Below are positions 7,577 through 15,210 of a stretch of DNA of 64,000 bases, in pieces. The DNA comes from Litoreibacter ascidiaceicola. Its GTDB lineage: Bacteria; Pseudomonadota; Alphaproteobacteria; Rhodobacterales; Rhodobacteraceae. Positions within the stretch are counted from its first letter, which is position 1, and each line of letters starts with the position of its first letter. The stretch covers positions 18,323 to 82,322 of the forward strand of contig NZ_FQUV01000011.1 of the NCBI RefSeq assembly GCF_900129235.1, in the 5' to 3' direction. A model generated the notes under the pieces. The model was not told where the DNA came from, did no database searches, and worked only from the letters and a program-made list of their open reading frames with translations. Made by a program: the position numbers and the translations under genes.

Positions 7577-8989
7577 TTATTTGCGACCACGTGTTCGACG
7601 TGTGAAACGTGGCAACTCACCAGCCATAATGCTGCCGACCGGATCAATCCAATCTTCTACCGTAGCCAAGCCGAACTGATCGATCTGCGCCTCGACTGCC
7701 ACCGCCGGCTTGTAGCTCGACGGCAACTCGGATGCATCGACTTTGCCTTCGTAGAACCGAACATCCAAACCTGCCGTTTCCTCTGCAAGGGCTTCGGCCG
7801 GGGTCTTGCTTCCCAACCTGCGCATATGCTCAGTCCGAGACCAGTTGCGCCCAGCACCGTGTGGGCTGAAGCCCAAAGCGTTCGACGCATCGGATCCTCG
7901 CACGATCAAAATAGGTTCCGCCATGTTCATCGGTATGATCGTGCGCCCATTCGGATCTGCGTCTGCCGCAAACCCAGACCAAGCCGGTGTCGCACCTTTA
8001 CCGTGCAGATAGATATCGCCGCGCCGGAAGACGAAGTTATGCTCGTTCCAGAAACGCTCCCCTGCCGAAGCACAAGCTTTTTCCATGGTCGCCTGATGAA
8101 TGGAATTGTGGTTGGTCTTGGTCCACTTTCGGATCAATTGCAGCGCATCCCAATAGGCTTGACCTTCTTCGCTGTCAGCCGGAATCCACGCGTTCTGCTT
8201 CAAGGTCATCGGCGAATGGCGCTTACGATATTTTTCCGCTACTTCCATACCCGCCTTATACAGTTTCGCCCCCGGCCCGCGTGAACCGTGATGCGTCACA
8301 AGTATGGTATTGCCCGTTGCACGAGACTTTCCGACGAACAGGAAGTGGTTCCCGTCGCCCTGCGTCCCCATATGCTCCTGCGCGGCGCGAACAGTTTTTG
8401 CATTGCTCAGGAACGGGTTGGCCCGAAATGCGTCAAGCAGATCAAGCGAGACCGTAAAGCGGTTGCCTTGAGGCCGTCCGCCGGGACCAAAATGCGTCAC
8501 CGCCGATGCGGCGTCCAGCACAGTGGTCGGATCGGCATCGCCAAGATCAGTCAACATGAGCGAGCAACAGATATCGGCCGAATGCATGCCCGGATGGATG
8601 GCGTTCTGCGCCGCGACGACACCGCCGACGGGAATTGTCCCGACAGGCCCTGCAGGACAAGCATCAGGCAAGATCGCACCACCGACAACCGTGGGTGTCC
8701 GCATTACCGCGCGCATCGTCTCTCGCACTTTGGCGAGGTTCTTTTCCTCATCTGCATCAGCTGGTGTCAGGTTCTCATGGAACACAACCTCGCCATCCTC
8801 GTGCAAACTGATCTGCGCAGGCTGCTTGGGGATTTCAGCTGCAAGCGCTGTTTGAATCGCATCTATATCAGCGCCAGAGCGGAGCATGTCGTTTGCGCGA
8901 TCAATCAGGTTCGGGAAAGCAGGGCCGGGCGTATGGCCCCATCCTTTCAAAATAGTGCCAGTTATGGGCGTCATCGTCATGTCGTTCAT
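7577..8989 (-). CDS. rtcB: RtcB family RNA-splicing ligase
   Basis: 470 residues from the ATG at 8989 (AAGGAC upstream). RtcB joins RNA 2',3'-cyclic phosphate or 3'-phosphate ends to 5'-OH ends using GTP and Mn2+, in RNA repair or tRNA maturation. The metal and guanylylation residues are visible: HSADICCS (cysteine ligand), GDGNHF, VTHHGSRGPG, NHNSIHQ, and HGAGRNWSR with the guanylylated histidine. The divergent neighbour is RtcR, the known activator of rtc operons. No rtcA cyclase gene follows; the gene ends against a convergent recombinase. Two hairpins lie in the leader (see the ncRNA entry). Confidence 0.93.
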   Translation of the reverse strand: MNDMTMTPITGTILKGWGHTPGPAFPNLIDRANDMLRSGADIDAIQTALAAEIPKQPAQISLHEDGEVVFHENLTPADADEEKNLAKVRETMRAVMRTPTVVGGAILPDACPAGPVGTIPVGGVVAAQNAIHPGMHSADICCSLMLTDLGDADPTTVLDAASAVTHFGPGGRPQGNRFTVSLDLLDAFRANPFLSNAKTVRAAQEHMGTQGDGNHFLFVGKSRATGNTILVTHHGSRGPGAKLYKAGMEVAEKYRKRHSPMTLKQNAWIPADSEEGQAYWDALQLIRKWTKTNHNSIHQATMEKACASAGERFWNEHNFVFRRGDIYLHGKGATPAWSGFAADADPNGRTIIPMNMAEPILIVRGSDASNALGFSPHGAGRNWSRTEHMRRLGSKTPAEALAEETAGLDVRFYEGKVDASELPSSYKPAVAVEAQIDQFGLATVEDWIDPVGSIMAGELPRFTRRTRGRK

Positions 8990-9013
8990 TGTCTTCGTCC
9001 TTCGGTCAATGCT

Positions 9014-9030
9014 CCCCTGACGCTCAGGGG
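9014..9030 (-). promoter_or_regulatory. hairpin in the rtcB leader
   Basis: A perfect 7-bp stem CCCCTGA/TCAGGGG with a 3-nt CGC loop lies 25 nt upstream of the rtcB start, between the terminator-like hairpin and the ribosome site. It may protect a processed 5' end of the rtcB message or affect its translation. Only the symmetry is observed. Confidence 0.4.
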
Positions 9031-9039
9031 TGACTTTCA

Positions 9040-9203
9040 AAAAAATCAGCGGGCCGGAAATGGGCCCGGCCCGCCGCAGCTACGGATGCGTATTCATCCG
9101 CCTGTCCAGGTTCTTCTCTTCTGGTGGGATATGTTTGGCAGCTAATTACTCCCACTCCAAAACAATTGTGAAAAGTCGTGAAGTAACTGTTTTATAAAGA
9201 TAA
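9040..9203 (-). ncRNA. candidate structured RNA ending in an intrinsic terminator, between rtcR and rtcB
   Basis: Read on the minus strand, the gap contains three hairpins in order: GTGGGA/TCCCAC (9155-9124, 6 bp, 20-nt loop), CGGATG/CATCCG (9100-9083, 6 bp, 6-nt loop), and GCGGGCCGG/CCGGCCCGC (9074-9049, perfect 9 bp), the last followed after 3 nt by seven U (9045-9039). The last unit is a strong Rho-independent terminator placed upstream of rtcB with no protein gene before it, so transcription from the rtc promoter should make a short RNA and only read-through would reach rtcB. In other bacteria RtcR-controlled operons carry Y-RNA-like or tRNA-like RNAs between or beside rtc genes. The 5' end near 9203 is inferred from the promoter-like motif. 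Confidence 0.5.
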
Positions 9204-9214
9204 TAAGCCATCTT

Positions 9215-9229
9215 GCGGATAATGAACCA
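9215..9229 (-). promoter_or_regulatory. possible sigma-54-type promoter for the rtc leader RNA and rtcB
   Basis: On the minus strand TGG-N10-GC-A is present with the GG and GC elements at sigma-54 spacing, but the intervening bases match the full consensus poorly. It would place the start of transcription near 9203, just ahead of the hairpins. RtcR is a sigma-54 activator in Escherichia coli, which is why the motif was looked for; the match is weak and could be chance. Confidence 0.3.
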
Positions 9230-9235
9230 TATCGA

Positions 9236-9255
9236 TACGATATATATAAATCGTA
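9236..9255. promoter_or_regulatory. palindrome upstream of rtcR, candidate activator or autoregulatory site
   Basis: TACGAT-N8-ATCGTA, a 20-bp site with 6-bp perfect arms and an AT-only centre, lies 26 nt before the rtcR start and about 35 nt upstream of the presumed rtcB-side transcription start. The position suits an RtcR upstream activating sequence or autoregulatory operator. Binding is inferred. Confidence 0.35.
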
Positions 9256-9280
9256 ACTTATCCATTTGGAGCGCAGGCTC

Positions 9281-10843
9281 GTGCGAAACGTCGTCATCGG
9301 ATTCCTAGGCACGCAGTTGGACATGGGCAAACGTCGCCGCTGGCGCCCAACCGTTGATCTGTGCCGGACGGAAGGCTTTCCCGTTGATCGGCTCGAGTTG
9401 ATCCACGACCACAAGTTCAACAGGCTCGCACATAGCGTTAAGCGCGATATTGAAGAAGCATCGCCTGAAACCGAGGTCTTGCTTCATCGTATGGATATGG
9501 ACGACCCGTGGGATTTGGAGGAAGTCTACACGAAGCTGTTCGATTTCGCCTCAGATTATGGTTTTGACGAAGATCGCGAACGCTACCACATTCATCTGAC
9601 GACGGGCACACATGTTGGGCAGATTTGCTGGTTCCTGCTGTCTGAATCCCGTCATATCCCAGCCGCTCTGATACAAACTGGCCCGCCACGGGGAGGCGAC
9701 GATGTCGGTACGTTTGACCTTATCGATCTCGATCTCAGTCGCTACGACGCCCTGCAACAGCGGTTCGATCAACAAACGCGCGAATATGGAGACCTACTCA
9801 AGGGCGGGATTAAGACGCGCAATGTGGCATATAACAGGCTAATTGACAGGATTGAACAAGTGGCAGGACTGTCGGATGCGCCCATCCTGCTGCAGGGCGA
9901 GTCTGGCACCGGGAAATCTGAACTTGCGCAACGGATCTACGAATTGAAGCTGCAACGTAGGCGCGTGAAAGGCCGCTTAGTTCATGTGAATTGTGCCACG
10001 CTTCGTGGTGGCACCGCGAATGCTACTCTGTTCGGTCAACGCCGCAGCTTTACAGGGCAGGCCGGCACAGAACGCGCAGGGCTCTTGCGGGAAGCAGATG
10101 GCGGTGTTTTGTTCCTCGATGAGATCGACGCGCTCGGACTGGAAGAACAAGCCCTGCTGCTCCACGCCATTGAGGCGGGGCAATACTATCCGCTTGGTTC
10201 TGATGCGGAAGTCACTAGCCGGTTTCAGGTCATCGCCGGGGCCAGCGGCGATTTGTCCGCCATGGTCTCTGAAGGCGTTTTCCGAATTGATCTGTTAACG
10301 CGCTTGAACCTGTGGACGTTCCATTTGCCCGCGCTGCGTGATCGCCCTGAGGACTTCGAAGTCAATCTCAGGCACGAACTGGCACAGGCCGAAAAGACGC
10401 TCGGTATACGTGTAGGTTTTAATTCCGACGCCTCTGAAGCTTGGCTACGGTTCGCCAGTGCGCCCGGTACGCTTTGGCCTGGTAATTTTCGGGATTTCAG
10501 CGGGGCTATCTTGCGCTTATGCACCCTCGCCCCACGGGGGCGGATCACCAGGGCACAGGTTGTTGATGAAATTGCAACGCTTGAACGAAGATGGCGTGCG
10601 GCAGATACTGACCAGAACTCCCAGCTTGTCGCCAAATATGTTAATGGACCGGTAGATCCATTCGACATCCCGCAACTCGCGAATGTCCTTCATACTTGTC
10701 AGACCTCGGCGACCATCAGCGAGGCCGGGCGGCGGCTATTTGCGGTATCACGCGAAGATCGCAAGAGTCGGAACGATGCAGACCGGTTACGCAAATATCT
10801 TGCGAAATTTGACCTCAGCTGGGCCGAGCTAAATGATGGCTGA
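9281..10843 (+). CDS. rtcR: RtcR, CARF-domain sigma-54-type activator of the rtc operon
   Basis: 520 residues from the GTG at 9281, chosen because MRNVVIGFLGTQLD aligns with known RtcR starts; a TTG at 9266 is also open. The N-terminal about 180 residues form the CARF-type ligand domain (RWRPTVDLCR, HIHLTTGTHVGQICWFLL). The AAA+ domain has Walker A GESGTGKS (206-213), Walker B VLFLDEID (276-283) and LRDRPEDFE, and the C-terminus retains SREDRKSRNDADRLRKYL. The loop that contacts sigma-54, normally GAFTGA, reads RRSFTGQ here and appears one residue shorter. The phenylalanine and threonine remain. In family members RNA ends or damage ligands sensed by CARF relieve repression. Divergent from rtcB. 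Confidence 0.92.
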   Translation: MRNVVIGFLGTQLDMGKRRRWRPTVDLCRTEGFPVDRLELIHDHKFNRLAHSVKRDIEEASPETEVLLHRMDMDDPWDLEEVYTKLFDFASDYGFDEDRERYHIHLTTGTHVGQICWFLLSESRHIPAALIQTGPPRGGDDVGTFDLIDLDLSRYDALQQRFDQQTREYGDLLKGGIKTRNVAYNRLIDRIEQVAGLSDAPILLQGESGTGKSELAQRIYELKLQRRRVKGRLVHVNCATLRGGTANATLFGQRRSFTGQAGTERAGLLREADGGVLFLDEIDALGLEEQALLLHAIEAGQYYPLGSDAEVTSRFQVIAGASGDLSAMVSEGVFRIDLLTRLNLWTFHLPALRDRPEDFEVNLRHELAQAEKTLGIRVGFNSDASEAWLRFASAPGTLWPGNFRDFSGAILRLCTLAPRGRITRAQVVDEIATLERRWRAADTDQNSQLVAKYVNGPVDPFDIPQLANVLHTCQTSATISEAGRRLFAVSREDRKSRNDADRLRKYLAKFDLSWAELNDG

Positions 10844-10862
10844 CAGTAGGTGGAGGCGACCA

Positions 10863-10932
10863 ACCCGGCCCATAACGGACCTTGAGCCTTTCAATCAAAT
10901 GCTGCGATGCGGCCCGCAGAACCGGACGTTCG
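10863..10932. repeat. copy of the dispersed intergenic repeat
   Basis: CCCGGCCCATAACGGACC and then ATGCTGCGATGCGGCCC...CCGGACGTTCG. The 34 bases at 10899-10932 match 27 of 34 bases at 13507-13540 in a straight ungapped comparison. It fills the gap between rtcR and the next small gene; no coding sense is seen. Confidence 0.55.
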
Positions 10933-11053
10933 TTCCGTAACGCTGGGTCACTAGTGGACCAAAGGGCTCCGGAACGTTCAGCCGTTAGACAGAAACGAAA
11001 ACTAATGCGATGGTGGTCAGAATTTCGATGTCTATTTGACTCTCGAGGCAAGC

Positions 11054-11488
11054 ATGAGCCTGAAGAAGATCCAAATCGAGAGCCTCCTTTCGGAACATGA
11101 GGTCGACTTTAGCCCCGTTCAATCCAACGAAAGCGAGCAATTCAAGAGACTTTGGCTAGTTGCCTATGCCGCGAGAGTGAAGAAAGAGACCGGTGTGTGG
11201 ATACACAATCGTTTTCGATGGCATGGCTTCAGCTACGGCTTTCAATCCGCAGTTTCGGGATCAGATGCTCTGACTGCTTACCAAAGCCAATGGCAAGCCC
11301 CCTATGTGATTTTCGATGAGGAGGACACTTGGGCGTATCACTGTACTTCTGAGAAGTATCCCGACCTTACTTCATCACGAGCAGACATCTACGTGGCTCA
11401 CCATAATATGAAATGGACGATGGTCTTCACTCATGAACAACCACACATCGGGCCTTATCTCGCCTTTAAGTCTAAGAACGTTGATTGA
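11054..11488 (+). CDS. DUF4275-like protein
   Basis: 144 residues from the ATG at 11054, with GAGG 5 nt upstream. The C-terminal half shows aromatic and acidic landmarks of this small family: FRWHGFSYG, an acidic DEEDTWAYHC turn, then ADIYVAHHNMKWTMVFTHE and GPYLAFK. In DUF4275 proteins the D-I-Y-V ... W-T-x-V-x-T-H-E ... G-P-Y-F series is the recognisable core. Function is unknown. It stands alone between gaps carrying dispersed repeats, which suggests an acquired gene. Assignment is from motif memory and not certain. Confidence 0.6.
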   Translation: MSLKKIQIESLLSEHEVDFSPVQSNESEQFKRLWLVAYAARVKKETGVWIHNRFRWHGFSYGFQSAVSGSDALTAYQSQWQAPYVIFDEEDTWAYHCTSEKYPDLTSSRADIYVAHHNMKWTMVFTHEQPHIGPYLAFKSKNVD

Positions 11489-11650
11489 CGGCCCAAAGCT
11501 GCCGTTGGCGAGTTGGACCGACGCTGCGGTGCAGCTTCCCCGAAGCGGCCATTGATCGGTCGCCCAGCACTGTGATGGAACCGATGACTGCAATGCGGGA
11601 CAAAGCGCCATTTTGCTGCGGCTGCGCAAATGGCTGCTTTAGGCCTGGCG
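11489..11650. repeat. copy of the dispersed intergenic repeat
   Basis: Directly after the stop codon the sequence runs ACGGCCCAAAGCTGCCGTTG and then ACGCTGCGGTGCAGC ... AAGCGGCCATTGATCG. The first part matches the sequence after another stop codon at 13470 (CGGCCCATTGCTGCCGTTGG). No gene or T-run terminator is visible. Confidence 0.5.
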
Positions 11651-11682
11651 CACCAATAGAACATTGCAGCAGGACACGTCGG

Positions 11683-12033
11683 TTAATCCGTATAGCTTCG
11701 GCAGGCATCGACCCCTACGGCTGTCGAGGCAAGTAGTTGATCTGCGTCGCGGATGAGATCAGCGATCCGCCTGTCCGCAAGGCGATACCGGACGAACCGA
11801 CCTTCGTTCCTGCGACTGACCAGACCGCAATCCAAAAGGCAGCGCAGATGGTTCGAGACATTGGGCTGACCAAGCCCTGTTTGGGTAACGATTTCCTGCA
11901 CGCTGCGTTCGTCCGACAGTAGCGCATCGAGGATCGCAAGACGGCTGGGGTCGCCGAGACCCCGGAAGAGCTTTGCCCGCGGCTCAAGGGTGTCAGCTGC
12001 CGAAAGATCGTCTTGAATGTTTTGCAATGTCAT
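11683..12033 (-). CDS. ArsR-family metal sensor of the CmtR type
   Basis: 116 residues from the ATG at 12033 (a GTG at 12045 is an alternative; neither has a strong ribosome site). The winged helix contains LGQPNVSNHL, and the recognition helix carries a C-x3-C pair, CLLDC (C65 and C69 in this numbering), with a third cysteine near the C-terminus (C111, GVDACRS). That three-cysteine set is the Cd(II)/Pb(II) site of CmtR. The protein should dissociate from DNA on binding a soft metal ion and release the divergent transporter gene. Family confident; exact metal is inference. Confidence 0.87.
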   Translation of the reverse strand: MTLQNIQDDLSAADTLEPRAKLFRGLGDPSRLAILDALLSDERSVQEIVTQTGLGQPNVSNHLRCLLDCGLVSRRNEGRFVRYRLADRRIADLIRDADQLLASTAVGVDACRSYTD

Positions 12034-12050
12034 ATCATTATCCACTGATA
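12033..12050. promoter_or_regulatory. candidate operator of the CmtR-like repressor
   Basis: TATCA-N8-TGATA forms an 18-bp inverted repeat touching the repressor start codon and lying 47 nt upstream of the transporter gene. ArsR-family operators are usually imperfect palindromes of this kind in the divergent promoter. Binding is inferred. Confidence 0.45.
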
Positions 12051-12096
12051 CGTTAGCGGCGACTTCTTTCGCACGCTACCTTCAAGAGGATCGCAT

Positions 12097-12948
12097 ATGA
12101 GCCGAGCAGATAACACCACATTGCCTACAACGTCTTTGCCGATCCGGATGCGGGTGCATGGCATGGACTGCGCCAAGGATGCCGCTGAGATCGAACGGGC
12201 CGCTCGGTCTGCGGGCGTGGCTGAAGGCGATGTGAAGGTGTCTGCCGCAACCCATGTCATGACATTGCGGATCGCCGAAGACGACTTGCCGAAAGTGCGT
12301 CCAGCACTGGACGCAACCGGCTATGGCTTTGAGCTGATCAAGAGCGGGGATACATCGTCCGATCCGGCTTACAAAGACCCGAGCTATCGCCGCGCGCTCT
12401 GGATCGTGGTCCTGCTCAATCTCGGCTACGGGGTGATCGAGATGTTCGGCGGGTTCCTGTCCGGATCGCAAGCTTTGAAAGCAGATGCCCTGGATTTTTT
12501 GGGCGACGGCGCAATCACCTTTCTGGGCCTGCTCGCTATCGGTTGGAGTCTGACATGGCGGGCGCGGTCGGCGATGATCCAGGGCGTGTTCTTGGGATTT
12601 CTGGGGCTTGGCGTTGTCGGCAGCACAATCTTGCGTGTCCTGAATCAGACGACACCAGAGGCCGGGTTAATGGGAGCCTTCGCCGTGGGCGCGCTGATCG
12701 TAAACATTCTTGCGGTGCTGCCGCTGCTAAAACACCGCAAGGGCGACGCCAACATGCGGGCCGTATGGCTGTTCTCCCGGAACGACGCCATCGGCAACCT
12801 CGCCGTGGTGATCGCTGCCGGACTGGTCGCCTGGCTCGGCAGTGCCTGGCCTGACCTCATCGTTGCTTTCGCCATCGCAGGGCTGTTCCTGCATTCGTCA
12901 TGGATGATCATCCGGGATGCGCGGAGTGATCTGTCAGAAACCGAGTGA
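12097..12948 (+). CDS. cation transporter: HMA-like domain fused to a CDF membrane domain
   Basis: 283 residues. Residues about 15-80 resemble a heavy-metal-associated domain, but the usual CxxC is reduced to a single cysteine (GMDCAKDA, C25). Residues about 98-275 form the six-helix cation diffusion facilitator membrane domain. The transport-site positions read D133-x3-D137 and D230-x3-N234, so the histidines of zinc CDF proteins are missing. The cytoplasmic C-terminal domain is nearly absent. CDF proteins export divalent metals in exchange for protons. Divergence from a CmtR-type sensor points to cadmium, lead or zinc efflux. Confidence 0.83.
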   Translation: MSRADNTTLPTTSLPIRMRVHGMDCAKDAAEIERAARSAGVAEGDVKVSAATHVMTLRIAEDDLPKVRPALDATGYGFELIKSGDTSSDPAYKDPSYRRALWIVVLLNLGYGVIEMFGGFLSGSQALKADALDFLGDGAITFLGLLAIGWSLTWRARSAMIQGVFLGFLGLGVVGSTILRVLNQTTPEAGLMGAFAVGALIVNILAVLPLLKHRKGDANMRAVWLFSRNDAIGNLAVVIAAGLVAWLGSAWPDLIVAFAIAGLFLHSSWMIIRDARSDLSETE

Positions 12949-13170
12949 TCTGGCGGAAAAGCTGACGTGCGAACCGGAAACCGACATTCGCCACTGCGCA
13001 GCGAGTCCGGAACTTTGGGCTCGTTGCAGCCATCGTGGTTAGTGCAGCATCTGGGCTCTTAAGCTGACTTCCTCAGTTGAGGACGGCCCAAAGCCGACAC
13101 CTAGCGGATGTTCCTAATGCTGCGGGCGCAGCCCGCTTTGCGGACATTGGCTTCCGTGATCAGTGCCTCT
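12949..13170. repeat. dispersed intergenic repeat, two or more degenerate copies
   Basis: The stretch holds CCGACATTCGCCACTGCGCAG, GACGGCCCAAAGCCGACAC and GCTGCGGGCGCAGCCCGC followed by TTTGCGGACATTGGCT. All are variants of the same family seen in neighbouring gaps. No other signal is visible. Confidence 0.5.
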
Positions 13171-13201
13171 ATCATTTATGGCAGCTCAAAGAGGTATTCA
13201 G

Positions 13202-13468
13202 ATGGAACGCGAACCCAACCTTGTCATCTCCAGTGTCTCGCAGCGCATCGTTGAGGATGGGGCGCCATTCAAGGTGGACATTTACAAACTCGAAGGCGGG
13301 GACGGTTGGTCACTGGAAGTTGTGACCGAAGATGGGACATCCATTGTCTGGGACGATCTTTTTGAGGACGACCGAGCCGCACTCGAAGAGGCAATCAGCA
13401 CCATTCGAACCGAGGGCGCAGTTGCTTTCGCCAACGGTGGCTCAAACGTCGTCCAGTTTAAGCAGTAA
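13202..13468 (+). CDS. small conserved-looking protein of unknown function
   Basis: 88 residues from the ATG at 13202, supported by AAAGAGG 7 nt upstream. It has a beta-rich N-terminal part (VDIYKLEGGDGWSLEVV), a central DGTSIVWDDLFEDDRAALEE turn and helix, and a short C-terminal tail. No signal peptide, membrane segment or catalytic motif is visible, and I do not recognise a named family. It stands alone between two repeat-bearing gaps. Codon use looks like a real gene; function cannot be given. Confidence 0.62.
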   Translation: MEREPNLVISSVSQRIVEDGAPFKVDIYKLEGGDGWSLEVVTEDGTSIVWDDLFEDDRAALEEAISTIRTEGAVAFANGGSNVVQFKQ

Positions 13469-13469
13469 G

Positions 13470-13545
13470 TGACCGGCCCATTGCTGCCGTTGGTCAGGCA
13501 CTGGCCATGCTGCGGTGCGGCCCCTCAGACCGGACCTTCGCTGCG
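13470..13545. repeat. copy of the dispersed intergenic repeat
   Basis: Begins right after a stop codon with CCGGCCCATTGCTGCCG, continues with ATGCTGCGGTGCGGCCCC and ends with CCGGACCTTCGCTGCG. This is the best-conserved arrangement of the family in the window and pairs with 10863-10932. Confidence 0.55.
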
Positions 13546-13659
13546 CCTGCATGATCTTGTTGCCTTCGAACTCACATGAGTTCCCATCAGGTACCAGCCT
13601 TTGCTGACCGCCGCTTACCGAACAAGAGCAACAATATGATCTATACCTGCCCGATCAAA

Positions 13660-15210
13660 TTACTCCGCCCTACTGTGATGATCATCCCACCACGGTAAAA
13701 CTTCACCAAGTCTGTGGGCAAACGGATATTTTTCGCCCCTTGGCATATCATCGCCCATCAACCTTTTATGGACACCGTCCAGCATCCAACCAATGCACTC
13801 ATTTGCGCCCTCCGCGACGGCGGCAAGAAATGCGTCTTCATCTGCCGTGGCCAGTGTTCGCTCCAACTGGTCGATTGCAACGAAAACAACTGGGCGTCGG
13901 TCCTCGTCTATAATTAAGGCGTCCTTTGCATCTGCCATCTTGCCCGCTTCTGCAAGAACGTGATCGCGCAAAGGCCCGCTCATCGCCAACCAGTTGTCTA
14001 AAGTCAGTATAACCCCCAATGCGCCGGGAGAAAGGTCGTGTCCTGTCAACCCACGACGACAATGCGAGAAGTAGCGCCAAAGTTGAAACACTGCTTTTGC
14101 CATATCTTCGAAACCGCGTTCATCGGTCGGTTTTCTCCCAAACATAGCGGCCTGCGACATACGGGTTGCTTTGCATTCAAGCGCAAGCTTAATCTGCCCA
14201 TCCAACTTACAGATAATGTCAGGTGTATCAAATTTCGCTTTTCTAGTTCCGTATTTTGTTTCGCCGCACCAAATCAATCCGGGAAGCATCAAGGTTAAGT
14301 ACTCAAGACAGTACGCTTCAAATCGCCTCGCATAATCATTCCGCACCGCACCACCACCATCTGCAACGTCATAGAATAGACCGGATGTCGTGCGTTCGAG
14401 TATCAATTCGGGTATTGGGCATCGAATGCGTCTAGCACTATCCGTGAACTCGATACACGGGAACTTTCGGAACTCACTCGCACGGTAAGCAGTGGGCTGT
14501 AGCACCTTTAGATTCAATCGCGCCTTTTGCTCGGCCTTTGTGAAAGGCTGACAGATTAGCGCCAAAGTCTTGTTAACGTCATCCTGCGTTACACCCAAGC
14601 GCTCCCAGTCTTCATCAAGTTTCAGGATAGGCCTTCCTGTAAATGCAGCATGAAGGACGAAGCCTGTCCTATTGAAGCTGTTGATGCTCAAACCATTGGT
14701 TTCCTTGAAATACTTGGCACACTCTCCCTGACCATAGATATAGACGTTCCGATAGAATTGCGCCATGTTCGCGTAACCGCGTTGCCAAGCGAACTGACGG
14801 CTGGCTAAGCGCGCCATTTCAACAAGCACACCACCGTCCTTTTTCCAAAACCAACTTTCTTCATCCTCCAACGACCTAAGTGTGTTCACGCAAGAAATAG
14901 CATTTCCGAAAGAACGCCAGCTTCGCTCTTTACGGTTTTTCCGACTCTTGAACTGTGCCGTCTTTGGAACGGTCAAGATTTGGTTTGCAAGCGTTTCTAA
15001 TTCCCACGGGTGAATCCGATGCGTAGCGTTAAACCCTACGTTCTCCGCACCCTTTGGGATAGTGTTTGGGTCAAGGAACTTCGCTCCTACCCCTGGCTTT
15101 TCGGATTGCAGCATTTTGACCGACCAAAGAAGTTGTATGAATCCTTCACTGCTAAATGAGCCAAGTAGCTTGTTCAGTTTTTTTCGGTGGCGTTGTTTCA
15201 AATTTGACAA
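13660..15210 (-). CDS. putative PD-(D/E)XK nuclease-like protein, unrecognised family
   Basis: 516 residues from a TTG (AAAGGA 9 nt upstream). The N-terminal about 280 residues are unrecognised. The C-terminal part has the layout of a restriction-endonuclease-like fold: a helix with RRFEAYCLEYL (E298), a strand carrying D331 in DTPDII, and E345-C-K347 in LALECKATR, i.e. D-x13-E-x-K. That is the metal-binding core of PD-(D/E)XK enzymes. The neighbours are a DUF2130 protein and a Rad50-like ATPase, suggesting a defence setting. Activity on DNA or RNA is inference. Confidence 0.68.
   Translation of the reverse strand: MSNLKQRHRKKLNKLLGSFSSEGFIQLLWSVKMLQSEKPGVGAKFLDPNTIPKGAENVGFNATHRIHPWELETLANQILTVPKTAQFKSRKNRKERSWRSFGNAISCVNTLRSLEDEESWFWKKDGGVLVEMARLASRQFAWQRGYANMAQFYRNVYIYGQGECAKYFKETNGLSINSFNRTGFVLHAAFTGRPILKLDEDWERLGVTQDDVNKTLALICQPFTKAEQKARLNLKVLQPTAYRASEFRKFPCIEFTDSARRIRCPIPELILERTTSGLFYDVADGGGAVRNDYARRFEAYCLEYLTLMLPGLIWCGETKYGTRKAKFDTPDIICKLDGQIKLALECKATRMSQAAMFGRKPTDERGFEDMAKAVFQLWRYFSHCRRGLTGHDLSPGALGVILTLDNWLAMSGPLRDHVLAEAGKMADAKDALIIDEDRRPVVFVAIDQLERTLATADEDAFLAAVAEGANECIGWMLDGVHKRLMGDDMPRGEKYPFAHRLGEVLPWWDDHHSRAE

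Noticed and set aside
9133..9149. Plus-strand TTGGCAGCTAATTACT as a sigma-54 promoter for rtcR
   Set aside because: The -12 GC element is missing, and sigma-54 control of rtcR itself is not expected.
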